This document shows, piece by piece, positions 1 through 6,888 of a stretch of DNA of 8,238 nt. Below the pieces are notes generated by a model. It did not search any database and was not told the DNA's origin. It was given only the letters and a program-made list of their open reading frames with translations. Source of the DNA: JAHBWI01 sp035715525 (GTDB lineage Bacteria > Nitrospirota > Nitrospiria > Nitrospirales > Nitrospiraceae); assembly GCA_035715525.1 (NCBI GenBank), contig DASTLA010000137.1, positions 1 through 8,238 of the forward strand, written 5' to 3'. A program made the position numbers and the translations under genes. Every line of letters begins with the position of its first letter. Positions within the stretch are counted from its first letter, which is position 1.

Positions 1-83
1 TGATCATGATTTTGGGTATAGAAGACGAATGCATGGGCCGGCTGATTGCGTACGACCGTCCCGCTAGGTTTCTTTTGCCAATG
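1..83 (-). pseudogene. treZ: In-frame continuation of treZ beyond an internal TAA (partial, runs off left edge)
   Basis: Reading on in the treZ frame past the TAA gives 27 complete codons and a partial one before the window edge. They translate as HWQKKPSGTVVRNQ, then PAHAFVFYTQNHDQ. The QNHDQ block is a hallmark of TreZ and related GH13 enzymes; its Asp (codon at 3-5) is the third member of the catalytic triad. The frame is unbroken and family-like, so this stretch was coding until recently, or the TAA is a sequencing error. If the stop is real, it would be translated only by readthrough or as a separate fragment. No internal start with a convincing ribosome binding site is visible here. The real 3' end of the gene lies outside the window. 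Confidence 0.8.
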
Positions 84-1241
84 TTAATACTGGCCTTGAT
101 AGAGGAAGGCCCGCTTGATGAGCGAGATGAATTCCTGCGCGGTGCCTCGGTAGTCGGAATAATAGGCTTCGCTGCGGCCGGTGGCGGCGACGCGGCAGAC
201 GTGGTGAAAGTCGTCGCTCCACACGGCGTCCAAGCCCCATCCTCCTTCTTCCACCGGCAGAACGGTCTTGATGAGTTGCGACTCGCACTCCGCGATCAGG
301 ATGATGGATCGTCGGCCAGCCGCGCGGCGGGCCGCCTGGGACAGTTCCGCCAACAGGTGCACCCGGCTGGCGTCATGAATCGCATGGACGGCATCGAGTC
401 TCAGCCCGTCCAGATGGAACTCGCCGATCCAGTAGGCGGCATTCTGAATGAAGAACTTCCGCACGCCTTCGGAACCGGGCCCGTCGAAGTTGAGGGCGTC
501 GCCCCATTCGTTGCCGTATCGGTCGGTAAAGTACTCCGCGCTGAAGTGCGGCAGATAGTTCCCGTCCGGCCCGATGTGGTTGTAGACCACATCGAGGATG
601 ACTCCCAGGCCGAGGCGGTGCGCAGCGTCGACGAATCGCTTGAACGCGTCATGGTCTCCGTAGACCCGCGTCGGCGCATAGAGATTCACGCCGTCGTAGC
701 CCCAGTTCCACCGGCCCGGAAATTCGGCGATCGGCATCACCTCGATGGTGGTGATGCCGAGACGTTTGAGCTCGTGCAACTCCTCGATGGCCGAGTCGAA
801 CGTTCCGTCGGACGTGAAGGTGCCGAGATGCAGTTCATAGAGCACCTGGCCCCGCATCGTGACGCCATGCCAATCCTGGTCGCTCCAACGAAAGGCGGCC
901 GGGTCGACGATCAACGAGGGACCGTGCGGACCTTCGGGCTGAAACCGCGAGCAGGGATCGGGAAAGAGCTCCTCGCCGTCGAGTTGATAGCGATAACGCA
1001 TTCCGGCCTCGGCCTCGCGGACCAGTCCCGACCAGTAGCCGCCTTCCTGCTGTTGCAACGGGTGGACCGTCCGTGATCCGGCCGTTTCCAACAGGACCGC
1101 GACCGCCTTCGGTTTAGGCGCCCAGACGCGGAACCTGGTGCCCTCCTTCGTTACCGTGGCTCCCAAGTCGAGCTGTCCGATGGTCGTTGCGTTTTCCGCC
1201 GGAGCACTGCGTGGGCTTTGAGTTGAGGGCGAGGCGCGCAT
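84..1241 (-). CDS. treZ: Malto-oligosyltrehalose trehalohydrolase (TreZ), interrupted by a premature stop
   Basis: GH13-family hydrolase that releases trehalose from maltooligosyl-trehalose, normally working in the cytoplasm with TreY and the debranching enzyme TreX. The 385 visible residues hold an N-terminal CBM48-like beta domain (about 25-115, with FRVWAPKPKAVAVLLE) and a TIM barrel with YELHLGTF (135-142), VYNHIGPDGNY (219-229) and GLRLDAVHAI (279-288, nucleophile Asp283). A likely acid/base Glu318 sits in LIAECE, and WSDDFHHV at 341-348 is TreZ-typical. The ATG at 1241 is chosen because AAAGGA lies 5 nt upstream and similarity begins soon after; the open frame extends further to 1613, but only over the neighbouring protease gene. 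TAA at 84-86 ends the protein right after YQGQY. That removes the NHD catalytic Asp and the C-terminal beta domain, so the product as written should be inactive. Family assignment is firm; functionality is doubtful. Confidence 0.9.
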   Translation of the reverse strand: MRASPSTQSPRSAPAENATTIGQLDLGATVTKEGTRFRVWAPKPKAVAVLLETAGSRTVHPLQQQEGGYWSGLVREAEAGMRYRYQLDGEELFPDPCSRFQPEGPHGPSLIVDPAAFRWSDQDWHGVTMRGQVLYELHLGTFTSDGTFDSAIEELHELKRLGITTIEVMPIAEFPGRWNWGYDGVNLYAPTRVYGDHDAFKRFVDAAHRLGLGVILDVVYNHIGPDGNYLPHFSAEYFTDRYGNEWGDALNFDGPGSEGVRKFFIQNAAYWIGEFHLDGLRLDAVHAIHDASRVHLLAELSQAARRAAGRRSIILIAECESQLIKTVLPVEEGGWGLDAVWSDDFHHVCRVAATGRSEAYYSDYRGTAQEFISLIKRAFLYQGQY

Positions 1242-1246
1242 GATAG

Positions 1247-1252
1247 TCCTTT
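1247..1252 (-). promoter_or_regulatory. Shine-Dalgarno of treZ
   Basis: AAAGGA on the minus strand, 5 nt before the ATG at 1241. It decides the treZ start against the much longer upstream open frame that would overlap the S16 protease gene. Confidence 0.7.
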
Positions 1253-1279
1253 CCAAGAACCGAGCTTGTGAGTAGCAGC

Positions 1280-1313
1280 TTGGGACAGGGTCCCCAACTA
1301 GGCAGGGCCCTAG
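1280..1313 (-). repeat. Two adjacent small inverted repeats in the gap before treZ
   Basis: In the 101-nt gap between the protease stop and treZ, TTGGGGA (1297-1291) pairs with TCCCAA (1285-1280) with one bulged base. CTAGG (1313-1309) pairs with CCTAG (1302-1298) around a 6-nt loop. There is no T-tract after either, so they are not convincing intrinsic terminators. They may be treZ leader structure or chance in GC-rich DNA. No clear -35/-10 pair was found here. Confidence 0.3.
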
Positions 1314-1342
1314 CATGAAGCCCTGGCGCAATAGGAACGTGA

Positions 1343-2050
1343 TTAGTGCGGCAGGCTCTCGGCCGGATGAACTTCGGCGGACAGTTGGGACAGGAGCGGA
1401 TGGCCTGTCAGGCCCAAGTAGGCCTGCTGGATCGATGCCACGGGACTCACCTGCATCAGAAAGGGGGTACTCCAATCCCCGTCCGCAACGCTCGATTCGT
1501 CCGGCACCAACACGCGCTTGATGTGCGCCACCCCCGCAGCTTCCACCTTCAAGGGGACTCCGCCGACCGTCAGTATATGGCCATCGGGAGAAATGCCGCC
1601 CGTCAACACGCAATCCGGGAGGACGCGGTCTCCCTTCGCCATCGCAATGACCGTCAGCGCGACCATTGCCGACAGGCTGTACCCGTAGATCGTCACATCC
1701 GGATGAAGGACGGAAATAGACACGCTCCAGGAGTGGGGCGAGAGCCCGGCGATCCGCGCGGCGCGAATCACCGCCTGCTCAATCGAGGTCTGTGCCATGG
1801 GAGACAATTTCCCGGCCGCGCCCGGAAAGACCATGGCCAGGCCGGAGCGATCGGTCCTTTCGGCAAACGAGACCGCGACCTTTGCCACGACGCCCACGGC
1901 CCCGCGAGCCTGCACCATCACGCCGAGAATGGGAATCTGCTGTTCCTGTTGCCGCTGAATCCGTCCCAGTTGCTGCGTGGCTGAGGCGTCGGAAAGGCCA
2001 TAGATGGTTATCAGCAATACGATGGTCCACATGCGCAGGTGGTTCCTCAC
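1343..2050 (-). CDS. Exported stand-alone Lon-type (S16) serine protease domain protein
   Basis: A 235-residue protein (GTG start) resembling only the proteolytic domain of Lon; no AAA+ ATPase part is present. Residues 1-24 form a signal peptide or membrane anchor: basic n-region MRNHLR, hydrophobic WTIVLLITIYGL, then SDASA as a possible cleavage site. The S16 fold follows, with YSLSAM (124-129) at the place of Lon's GPSAG, giving nucleophile Ser127. GGVPLK (163-168) sits at the place of Lon's GGLKEK, giving general base Lys168. The motifs between and after (VLPDCVLTGGISPDGHILTVGG, VAHIKRVLVPDE) track Lon closely. Both dyad residues are kept, so it is probably an active envelope peptidase; its substrate is unknown. 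The alternative ATG at 2032 (229 residues) would lack the positively charged n-region, so GTG 2050 is preferred, though neither start has a strong ribosome binding site. An open frame extends to 2353, but there it overlaps topoisomerase coding. Confidence 0.82.
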   Translation of the reverse strand: MRNHLRMWTIVLLITIYGLSDASATQQLGRIQRQQEQQIPILGVMVQARGAVGVVAKVAVSFAERTDRSGLAMVFPGAAGKLSPMAQTSIEQAVIRAARIAGLSPHSWSVSISVLHPDVTIYGYSLSAMVALTVIAMAKGDRVLPDCVLTGGISPDGHILTVGGVPLKVEAAGVAHIKRVLVPDESSVADGDWSTPFLMQVSPVASIQQAYLGLTGHPLLSQLSAEVHPAESLPH

Positions 2051-2106
2051 GCGATCGCGGTTTTCTTTGATGCGGCAGGTGGACCAGGCCTCGGACTCGA
2101 CAAACC

Positions 2107-2122
2107 GTCCGGCCGAACGGAC
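2107..2122 (-). repeat. Small inverted repeat between topoisomerase IB and the S16 protease
   Basis: GTCCG TTCGGC CGGAC on the minus strand (5-bp stem, 6-nt loop), followed by GGTTTG. It lies 23 nt after the topoisomerase stop, in the 95-nt gap. It could be a weak terminator or a processing hairpin, but the stem is short and the T-run is only three bases. Confidence 0.25.
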
Positions 2123-2145
2123 AAATTGGCTGGAAATGAGATGCT

Positions 2146-3255
2146 TCAGCGACGGGCGGGAGACGAACGGGCGGTTGGGGTCCCGGCCCGCGGGGGATTC
2201 CGCAAACGTTGCTGGAGACATCTCAGCACCGCGGCCTCTTCGGGCGGCAAATGCCGTGAAGACCGCAATAGCTGGGCTTTCACGCGGTTTTGAAGCGATG
2301 CGACCAGCGTGCCGTCCAAATAGGCGTTGAGGATTTCGGGATGGACGTAACATTTACGACAGACCGTCTTGGTATTCCCCAGCCGCTTCGCGACCGTTTC
2401 GATGGCGGACACGACATTGCGTTTGGCTTGCGTCGCAGAATGCGGCGATTGACATTCTTGCAAAGCCTGCGCCGCGAGCACGGTGCCGGCCCAGGTTCGA
2501 AAATCTTTGGCGGTGAATTCACGGCCGGCGATGCGACGCAAGTAGTCGTTGACATCCGATGAATCGATGGATCGTCGCGTGCCCTGCTCGTCGATGTACT
2601 GAAACAGTTCGTAGCCCGGCAGGTCGCGGCTCCGTTGAATGATCCGCGCCAGCCGCCGGTCTTTCAAATCCACGGAATGGGCCACGCCGCTCTTGCCGCG
2701 AAATTCGAAGCGGACCGTCGAGCCGTTCACCTTGGCATGGCGGTCCCGCATCGTCGTCAGACCGAACGACTCATTGTTGCGTGCATATTCCTCGTTACCC
2801 ACGCGAATCAACGTCGCCTCGAGCAGTCGCACCACGGTGGCGAGAATCTTTTCGCGCGGAAGCCCGGCCAAGCTCAAATCCCGATCGACCTGCCGCCGGA
2901 TTTTCGGCAAGAGGCGCCCGAATGCCAGCATGCGGCCGTACTTGGTTTCGTCGCGGACTTCATGCCAGCGGCGATGATAGCGGTATTGTTTCCGGCCTTT
3001 AGCGTCACGCCCGGCGGCCTGAAGATGGCCGTCGGGATCCGCGCAGATCCACACATCGTTCCAGGCCGGTGGAATGACCAATGAACGGATGCGCCGCAAG
3101 GTCGGCTCATCCCGAACCCGGCGCCCGCCGGCCGCCACATACGAGAACCCGGCGCCTTGCCGCACCCGCCTGATGCCCCCCGTTCCCTCCCGCACGTACC
3201 GGAGCCCCGCCGACTCGGCGGAGGCCAGTACATCGTTCGGTGCCGGCGGCTGCAT
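2146..3255 (-). CDS. DNA topoisomerase IB (bacterial/poxvirus type)
   Basis: Relaxes supercoils by transient single-strand nicking through a 3'-phosphotyrosyl intermediate, without ATP. The 369 residues hold the N-terminal beta domain (about 15-90, including LVIPPAWNDVWIC at 59-71) and the C-terminal catalytic domain (about 95-330). Active-site residues can be placed by comparison with the vaccinia and Deinococcus enzymes: Arg151 in ATLIRVGNEEYARNN, Lys188 in FRGKSG, Arg253 in KDFRTWAGT, Asn294 in RLGNTKTV and nucleophile Tyr303 in CRKCYVHPEIL. Asn instead of the poxviral His at 294 is usual for bacterial members. The tail (351-369) is rich in Pro, Arg and Ser and probably disordered. The ATG at 3255 is 9 nt after the Ku stop, with GAGGG overlapping that stop, which implies translational coupling to Ku. 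All catalytic residues are present and the length is typical. Confidence 0.95.
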   Translation of the reverse strand: MQPPAPNDVLASAESAGLRYVREGTGGIRRVRQGAGFSYVAAGGRRVRDEPTLRRIRSLVIPPAWNDVWICADPDGHLQAAGRDAKGRKQYRYHRRWHEVRDETKYGRMLAFGRLLPKIRRQVDRDLSLAGLPREKILATVVRLLEATLIRVGNEEYARNNESFGLTTMRDRHAKVNGSTVRFEFRGKSGVAHSVDLKDRRLARIIQRSRDLPGYELFQYIDEQGTRRSIDSSDVNDYLRRIAGREFTAKDFRTWAGTVLAAQALQECQSPHSATQAKRNVVSAIETVAKRLGNTKTVCRKCYVHPEILNAYLDGTLVASLQNRVKAQLLRSSRHLPPEEAAVLRCLQQRLRNPPRAGTPTARSSPARR

Positions 3256-3261
3256 GCGCCG

Positions 3262-3266
3262 CCCTC
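3262..3266 (-). promoter_or_regulatory. Shine-Dalgarno of topoisomerase IB, overlapping the Ku stop codon
   Basis: GAGGG on the minus strand, sharing two bases with the Ku TGA (3267-3265) and lying 6 nt before the topoisomerase ATG. Ribosomes ending Ku would sit on this site, so the two proteins are probably co-translated. Confidence 0.65.
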
Positions 3267-4137
3267 ACGCGCTCTTGCGGCGGTGTACGCGGTCATGGCG
3301 GCCGCCGGGCCTTTTGCCGCGGGCCGCTTGGCGAGCCGGTTGTTCCCTGGCCTGCACGCTCTTCTTGAGCAGCGCCATCAGGTCGACGACCTGAGCCGGA
3401 GCCTTTGTCTTGGCTTCGGGCTCCGCTTCGGTGATCACTTCGGTCTGTCCGGCCTGGACGCGCTTATCGATGAGCTTCAACAGATCCTCATGGTAGGTGT
3501 CGCGAAACTTTTCGGGTTGCCAGCTATCCGACATCTCTTCGACCAGTTTCGTCGCCATCTCGACTTCCCGGGGCGACACGCCGGCCGTCTTCCGGTTGGA
3601 AGGCACGTCGATGTCCTTCGCGGATTTCAGCTCATTCGCATAGCGCAGCGTGTTGAGCACGATGACGTCCTCGTGCGGAATCAGGGCGCACACGTACTGC
3701 CGGGTCCGGATCACGACCTTGGCGATCCCGACCTTTTTCGTCTTTTTCAACGTCTCGCGCAGCAAGGCGTAGCCCTTTTCGCCGCGCTTGTCCGGCGCGA
3801 GATAATACGGCGTCTCGAAGTAGGTCGGCGCGATATCCCCTGCATCCACGAAACTCACGATGTCGACCGTCTGCGTGGCCTCGACGTTCGCGCGCCTGAA
3901 ATCCTCGTCCGTCAACACAACGTAGCGCTCCTTCTCGTACTCGTAGCCCTTGACGATGTCCTCCCAAGCGACGTCCTTTCCCGTCTCCTTGTTGTAGCGT
4001 TTGAAGCCGACGGGCTTCATGTTGCGTCGGTCGAGCATGGTCAGGTCGAAACTGTTCCGATTTTCGGCCGAATACAGCACGACCGGAATGTTCACCAATC
4101 CAAAGCTGATGGCTCCCTTCCATAACGAGCGCGGCAT
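3265..4137 (-). CDS. ku: Non-homologous end-joining protein Ku
   Basis: Bacterial Ku binds DNA double-strand ends as a ring-shaped homodimer and recruits ligase D for end joining. The 290-residue protein opens with the family signature MPRSLWKGAISFGLVNIPV and runs through the Ku core to about 235, including YYLAPDKRGEKGYALLRETL (111-130) and ALIPHEDVIVLNTLRYANEL (151-170). VVDLMALLKKSV (250-261) is the usual C-terminal helix. A strongly basic tail follows (262-290, rich in Arg and Lys), a feature of bacterial Ku proteins with extended C-termini that add DNA binding. The ATG at 4137 is chosen because GAGGT lies 7 nt upstream and the signature starts there; the open frame reaches 4191 but would overlap the Cys-rich gene. 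Neighbours are a Cys-rich small protein (46 nt upstream) and topoisomerase IB (9 nt downstream). No ligD is in the window. Confidence 0.96.
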   Translation of the reverse strand: MPRSLWKGAISFGLVNIPVVLYSAENRNSFDLTMLDRRNMKPVGFKRYNKETGKDVAWEDIVKGYEYEKERYVVLTDEDFRRANVEATQTVDIVSFVDAGDIAPTYFETPYYLAPDKRGEKGYALLRETLKKTKKVGIAKVVIRTRQYVCALIPHEDVIVLNTLRYANELKSAKDIDVPSNRKTAGVSPREVEMATKLVEEMSDSWQPEKFRDTYHEDLLKLIDKRVQAGQTEVITEAEPEAKTKAPAQVVDLMALLKKSVQAREQPARQAARGKRPGGRHDRVHRRKSA

Positions 4138-4183
4138 GACGACACCTCTTCTCCGTGGTAGACGTTGGGCAGAGCCTGCCGGC

Positions 4184-4354
4184 TCAGGCATCGCAGTCGA
4201 TGCAAGCAGCGCAGATCACCAGCCCGGCAGCGGGCATGAAGACCTCCCCGCAGGAATCGCAAACATCGCACATCGGCTCTCCGGTCACTTTGCATCCGTC
4301 TCGCCGACAGTCCGGGTCATCGCAACGGGCGCAGTCGTACGGACAGAACTTCAC
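4184..4354 (-). CDS. 56-residue cysteine-rich protein, putative zinc-binding (unrecognised family)
   Basis: I do not recognise this as a named family. The 56 residues contain 11 Cys (4, 8, 11, 16, 21, 29, 32, 35, 48, 51, 54) and no His. The first half, CPYDCARCDDPDCRRDGC, has C-x3-C-x2-C-x4-C-x4-C spacing. The second half, CDVCDSCGEVF then ICAACIDC, places two CxxCxxC triplets 12 residues apart, and its inner pairs (32/35 and 48/51) look like a zinc ribbon. It has no signal peptide or membrane segment, so it is probably cytoplasmic and metal-binding; iron-sulfur binding is an alternative. The start is a GTG whose last base pair shares GTGA with the YihY stop codon, and GGTGGGGG lies just upstream. 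That coupling, plus dense Cys codons confined to one frame, argue it is real. It ends 46 nt before Ku. Role unknown; a link to Ku or YihY is only suggested by position. Confidence 0.72.
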   Translation of the reverse strand: MKFCPYDCARCDDPDCRRDGCKVTGEPMCDVCDSCGEVFMPAAGLVICAACIDCDA

Positions 4355-5319
4355 ACGGACCCCCACCGTTCGGCATCGGTCGAGCGGACCGGCCTGACCG
4401 TCCTTGCGCCTCCAGCTCGCTGTTTGACCGCTGCTTTGGCGATTTCGGCATTGAGCTCGCCGCCCAGCAGCAATGTGATGCCGGTGAAGTAAAACCACAG
4501 CATGAGAACGATCACCCCAGCGATGGAGCCGTACACTTTGTTGTAGGACCCGAAATTCTCGACATAGATCTTGAAGCCGAGCGAGACGAGCAGCCACAGC
4601 AGCACCGCCAGCAACGAACCAGGCGTGACCCAGCGCCAGTTTTGCTCGACGTCGGGGCAAAAATAGTAGATGGCCGCCAGCGCGAACAGCATGAGCGCGA
4701 TCGCCACGGGCCACTGCAGGAGCACCCACGCCAGCTCGAACAACCAGCCCAACCCGACGAAGTTCGCCAACCATGCGCCGATATGCTCGCCATACAGCAC
4801 CAACGTGATCGATAGGATGATGAAGCCGGCGAGCGCGAACGTCAGCACGATGGCCAGGAGCCGGACCTTCCAGTAGGGGCGTGTTTCCTTCGCCCCGTAG
4901 ACCGTGTTCAGCGACTCGATGATCGCGGTGACCCCGCTCGAGGAGGCCCACAAGGCGCCCAAAAAACCGAGCGACAGCAGGCCGCCGCCGCTTCCCCGCA
5001 CGACCTGTTCGAGATACTTCTGGACCAGGGAAAGGGCGTCTTCGGGGAGGACGTTTTGAAGATAGGCCATGAGCTCGGGCATGGCATTTTGAAGCGGAAA
5101 CAGCCCCATCAGCGCGGTCAGGAATATGAGCGCGGGAAACAAGGCGAGGAGGAAGTAATAGGCCAGCTGGGCTCCTCGTCCCAGCAACTCGTCCTTCTCG
5201 GCTTCCTTCCACAACCGGCGCGCCAACTCCTGGATCGACAGCCCGCCGAGTTTCCACGGATTGTAAGCGGCGGACGAGCTGTCCATCGACGCGGGCCCGG
5301 GTCGTACCTCCTCCGTCAT
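4351..5319 (-). CDS. YihY/virulence factor BrkB family membrane protein
   Basis: A 322-residue inner-membrane protein of the YihY/BrkB (formerly 'RNase BN') family; the biochemical role of this family is not settled. Six hydrophobic segments are visible, at roughly 51-74, 112-132, 153-177, 185-220 (probably two adjoining helices) and 231-253, ending with the most diagnostic block at 259-292 (YNKVYGSIAGVIVLMLWFYF, then TGITLLLGGELNAEI). The N-terminal cytoplasmic part carries ELARRLWKEAEKDELLGRGAQLAYY (31-55), typical of the family start before the first helix. The C-terminal tail is basic. The ATG at 5319 shares ATGA with the stop of the upstream DUF748 gene, and AAGGAG lies 11 nt before it, so this start is preferred to Met12. 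The stop in turn overlaps the start of the Cys-rich gene, so three genes are probably translated in a coupled way. Confidence 0.93.
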   Translation of the reverse strand: MTEEVRPGPASMDSSSAAYNPWKLGGLSIQELARRLWKEAEKDELLGRGAQLAYYFLLALFPALIFLTALMGLFPLQNAMPELMAYLQNVLPEDALSLVQKYLEQVVRGSGGGLLSLGFLGALWASSSGVTAIIESLNTVYGAKETRPYWKVRLLAIVLTFALAGFIILSITLVLYGEHIGAWLANFVGLGWLFELAWVLLQWPVAIALMLFALAAIYYFCPDVEQNWRWVTPGSLLAVLLWLLVSLGFKIYVENFGSYNKVYGSIAGVIVLMLWFYFTGITLLLGGELNAEIAKAAVKQRAGGARTVRPVRSTDAERWGSV

Positions 5320-6887
5320 GCTTTGCCGTACTCCTTTTCCAACCCAGGCAGGATCGCCTTAAAGAACGCGTTCTGGATCAACGTCCCGACGATCTGCCAG
5401 GTGTCGGCTCGCGGATTCGGGACCGGTCCCGATACGTCGGTGTCGGCGGCCACATGTCCGCGGTCAGGATTTTTGAGCATTTCCACCACGCCACCGACCA
5501 CCGATTGATAGACCTTGTTGGTCCAAGCCTTATCCGTGTCCTGACCGGGATCGTACACTTCGACGTCCTTGAAAATCGGTTTGACATAACCCTGGACCTG
5601 GTCGTTTTTGATCGAGAGCTCGCTGAAAAACGAGAGGTTTCCTTTGGCCACGTCGAGGTCCGCATAGGCGCGCAGCACATCGTTGAAGGATTTCATCTCC
5701 GTCTTGACGATCTGGACGTCCAAGTTGAAATCGGGGTTCGGCTTTTCCGGACGAAACGTGCCGGCAATGACGCTCTTCCCCGTGCCCATGAATTGTCCGG
5801 TCACCTTCACCACCGCGTCTCCGCCTTGGAGTTCCCGGAGCTGCGTGCTGAAGTTGTCCAAGTCCGCGTTGACATTGGCGATGAACACGCGATAGTCGGG
5901 CTTGGCGGATTTGTTGACGAAGCCGAACTCGCTCGACAGGACTTTGCCGCGCTTGACGTTGACCACGAGGACGGGATTCTCTTTGGCCTTCTCTGCCACG
6001 GCCACGACCTCGGCGCGCCGCGCCTCGTCCTTCGGATGCTGTCGATACACGTAGTCCGCCTTGACCCCCTCCAGCCGGATGTCTCGAATGTCCGCCACTT
6101 GCCTCCAGGGGGAATACTCGGCCTTCCCGATCCCGGTCAGCCTGCCGTCTTTCAACAGCACGTTGTATCCACCGGTGAACCCTACGAACTCGGCCAGCGG
6201 CAACTCATCCAGGTCGAAATCCACGTTCAAGCCCAGAAACGGCTTCGCCAGGAAGTTGGCGTGCCCTTCGAGCTTGATGTGTCCGCCCTTGGCAAGGCGC
6301 GCGTCCACTTTGATGGTCGAAGGGTATTCGTCTTCCGGAGCGCGATTGCTGATGTTGCCAATCACCACGGTCACGTCGGTCAACTCCACCGGCTTCGCCT
6401 TCGGGTGATCGTAGTACGTCACCTCGGCTTCCCTGACCGTGAGCTCGTTGATACGCAGCGGAAAGATTTTGCGCACGGTATCCTGCCAGGTGCTGGGGCG
6501 GGGGTCTTTCAATTCCGTCTTGGCCTGAGGCCGGGTGACGTTGGCGGAGGGACGCTCGATGACGTGGTCGCTGACGAGTTGGCCGGTAAACAGCTTGGTC
6601 CACTGCACGCTGGCATGCCATTTAGGGATCTGTGCCATGGGAGGTTCGGGATGGCGGTTTTGAATGAAGGTGACGTTTTCCAGATCGACGGAAAATGTGA
6701 GGGGATGGAGATCCAGCTTTCCGATGCGGAGTGTGTAGCCTTTGAGATTGCCGTTCACCTGCCCTTCGATGTACCGGCGAACCGGTTCGTCCGCGATGGC
6801 TGCGGCAAGCAACCCGAGGGCGACAAGGGAGACCAGGATCCCTCCCGCCCATTTCGCCCATCGAGGTATAGTCAGCGGTTGCGCCAT
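5316..6887 (-). CDS. DUF748 / AsmA-like membrane-anchored envelope protein
   Basis: A 523-residue protein with one N-terminal membrane helix (about 12-32, KWAGGILVSLVALGLLAAAIA), after which the rest should be periplasmic. The body is beta-rich with AsmA/DUF748-style repeats: GYTLRIGKLDLHPLTFSVDL (50-69), then PLRINELTVREAEVTYYDHP and VELTDVTVVIGNISN in the middle, and later LNVDFDLDELPLAEF and PDFNLDVQIVKTEM. AsmA-like proteins form long beta-grooves that are thought to carry lipids between the membranes or to affect outer-membrane assembly. Many DUF748 proteins are about twice this length, so this is a short member. The ATG at 6887 has AGAAGGG a few bases upstream. The stop overlaps the YihY start by 4 nt. 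The family call is secure at fold level; the cargo or function is not known. Confidence 0.88.
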   Translation of the reverse strand: MAQPLTIPRWAKWAGGILVSLVALGLLAAAIADEPVRRYIEGQVNGNLKGYTLRIGKLDLHPLTFSVDLENVTFIQNRHPEPPMAQIPKWHASVQWTKLFTGQLVSDHVIERPSANVTRPQAKTELKDPRPSTWQDTVRKIFPLRINELTVREAEVTYYDHPKAKPVELTDVTVVIGNISNRAPEDEYPSTIKVDARLAKGGHIKLEGHANFLAKPFLGLNVDFDLDELPLAEFVGFTGGYNVLLKDGRLTGIGKAEYSPWRQVADIRDIRLEGVKADYVYRQHPKDEARRAEVVAVAEKAKENPVLVVNVKRGKVLSSEFGFVNKSAKPDYRVFIANVNADLDNFSTQLRELQGGDAVVKVTGQFMGTGKSVIAGTFRPEKPNPDFNLDVQIVKTEMKSFNDVLRAYADLDVAKGNLSFFSELSIKNDQVQGYVKPIFKDVEVYDPGQDTDKAWTNKVYQSVVGGVVEMLKNPDRGHVAADTDVSGPVPNPRADTWQIVGTLIQNAFFKAILPGLEKEYGKA

Positions 6888-6888
6888 G

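Noticed and set aside
6..1076. A 356-codon plus-strand open frame opposite treZ
   Set aside because: It is antisense to strongly conserved GH13 motifs and has no domain of its own.
1242..1613. N-terminal extension of treZ to 1613
   Set aside because: The extension would overlap the S16 protease coding region, and family similarity and a good Shine-Dalgarno begin at 1241.
2051..2058. GCGATCGC palindrome, considered as a HIP1-like repeated site
   Set aside because: It is an isolated occurrence apart from a similar GCGATCGC at about 7791-7798; two copies in GC-rich DNA do not support a repeat family.
2051..2353. N-terminal extension of the S16 protease to 2353
   Set aside because: It would overlap the end of topoisomerase IB and bury the signal peptide inside the protein; the extension is Arg/Pro-rich with no domain.
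3157..4125. A 322-codon plus-strand open frame opposite Ku
   Set aside because: It is a shadow of Ku: no family features, and it spans the Ku/topoisomerase junction in antisense.
4168..4180. GGCAG-GCT-CTGCC inverted repeat after the Cys-rich gene, considered as a terminator
   Set aside because: The stem is 5 bp with a 3-nt loop and no T-run, and Ku follows closely; it is more likely chance.
4355..5257. Long upstream extension of the Cys-rich ORF, open to 5257
   Set aside because: That stretch is the YihY gene in another frame, Arg/Gly/Ala-rich and domainless; the Cys pattern starts exactly after the GTG at 4354.
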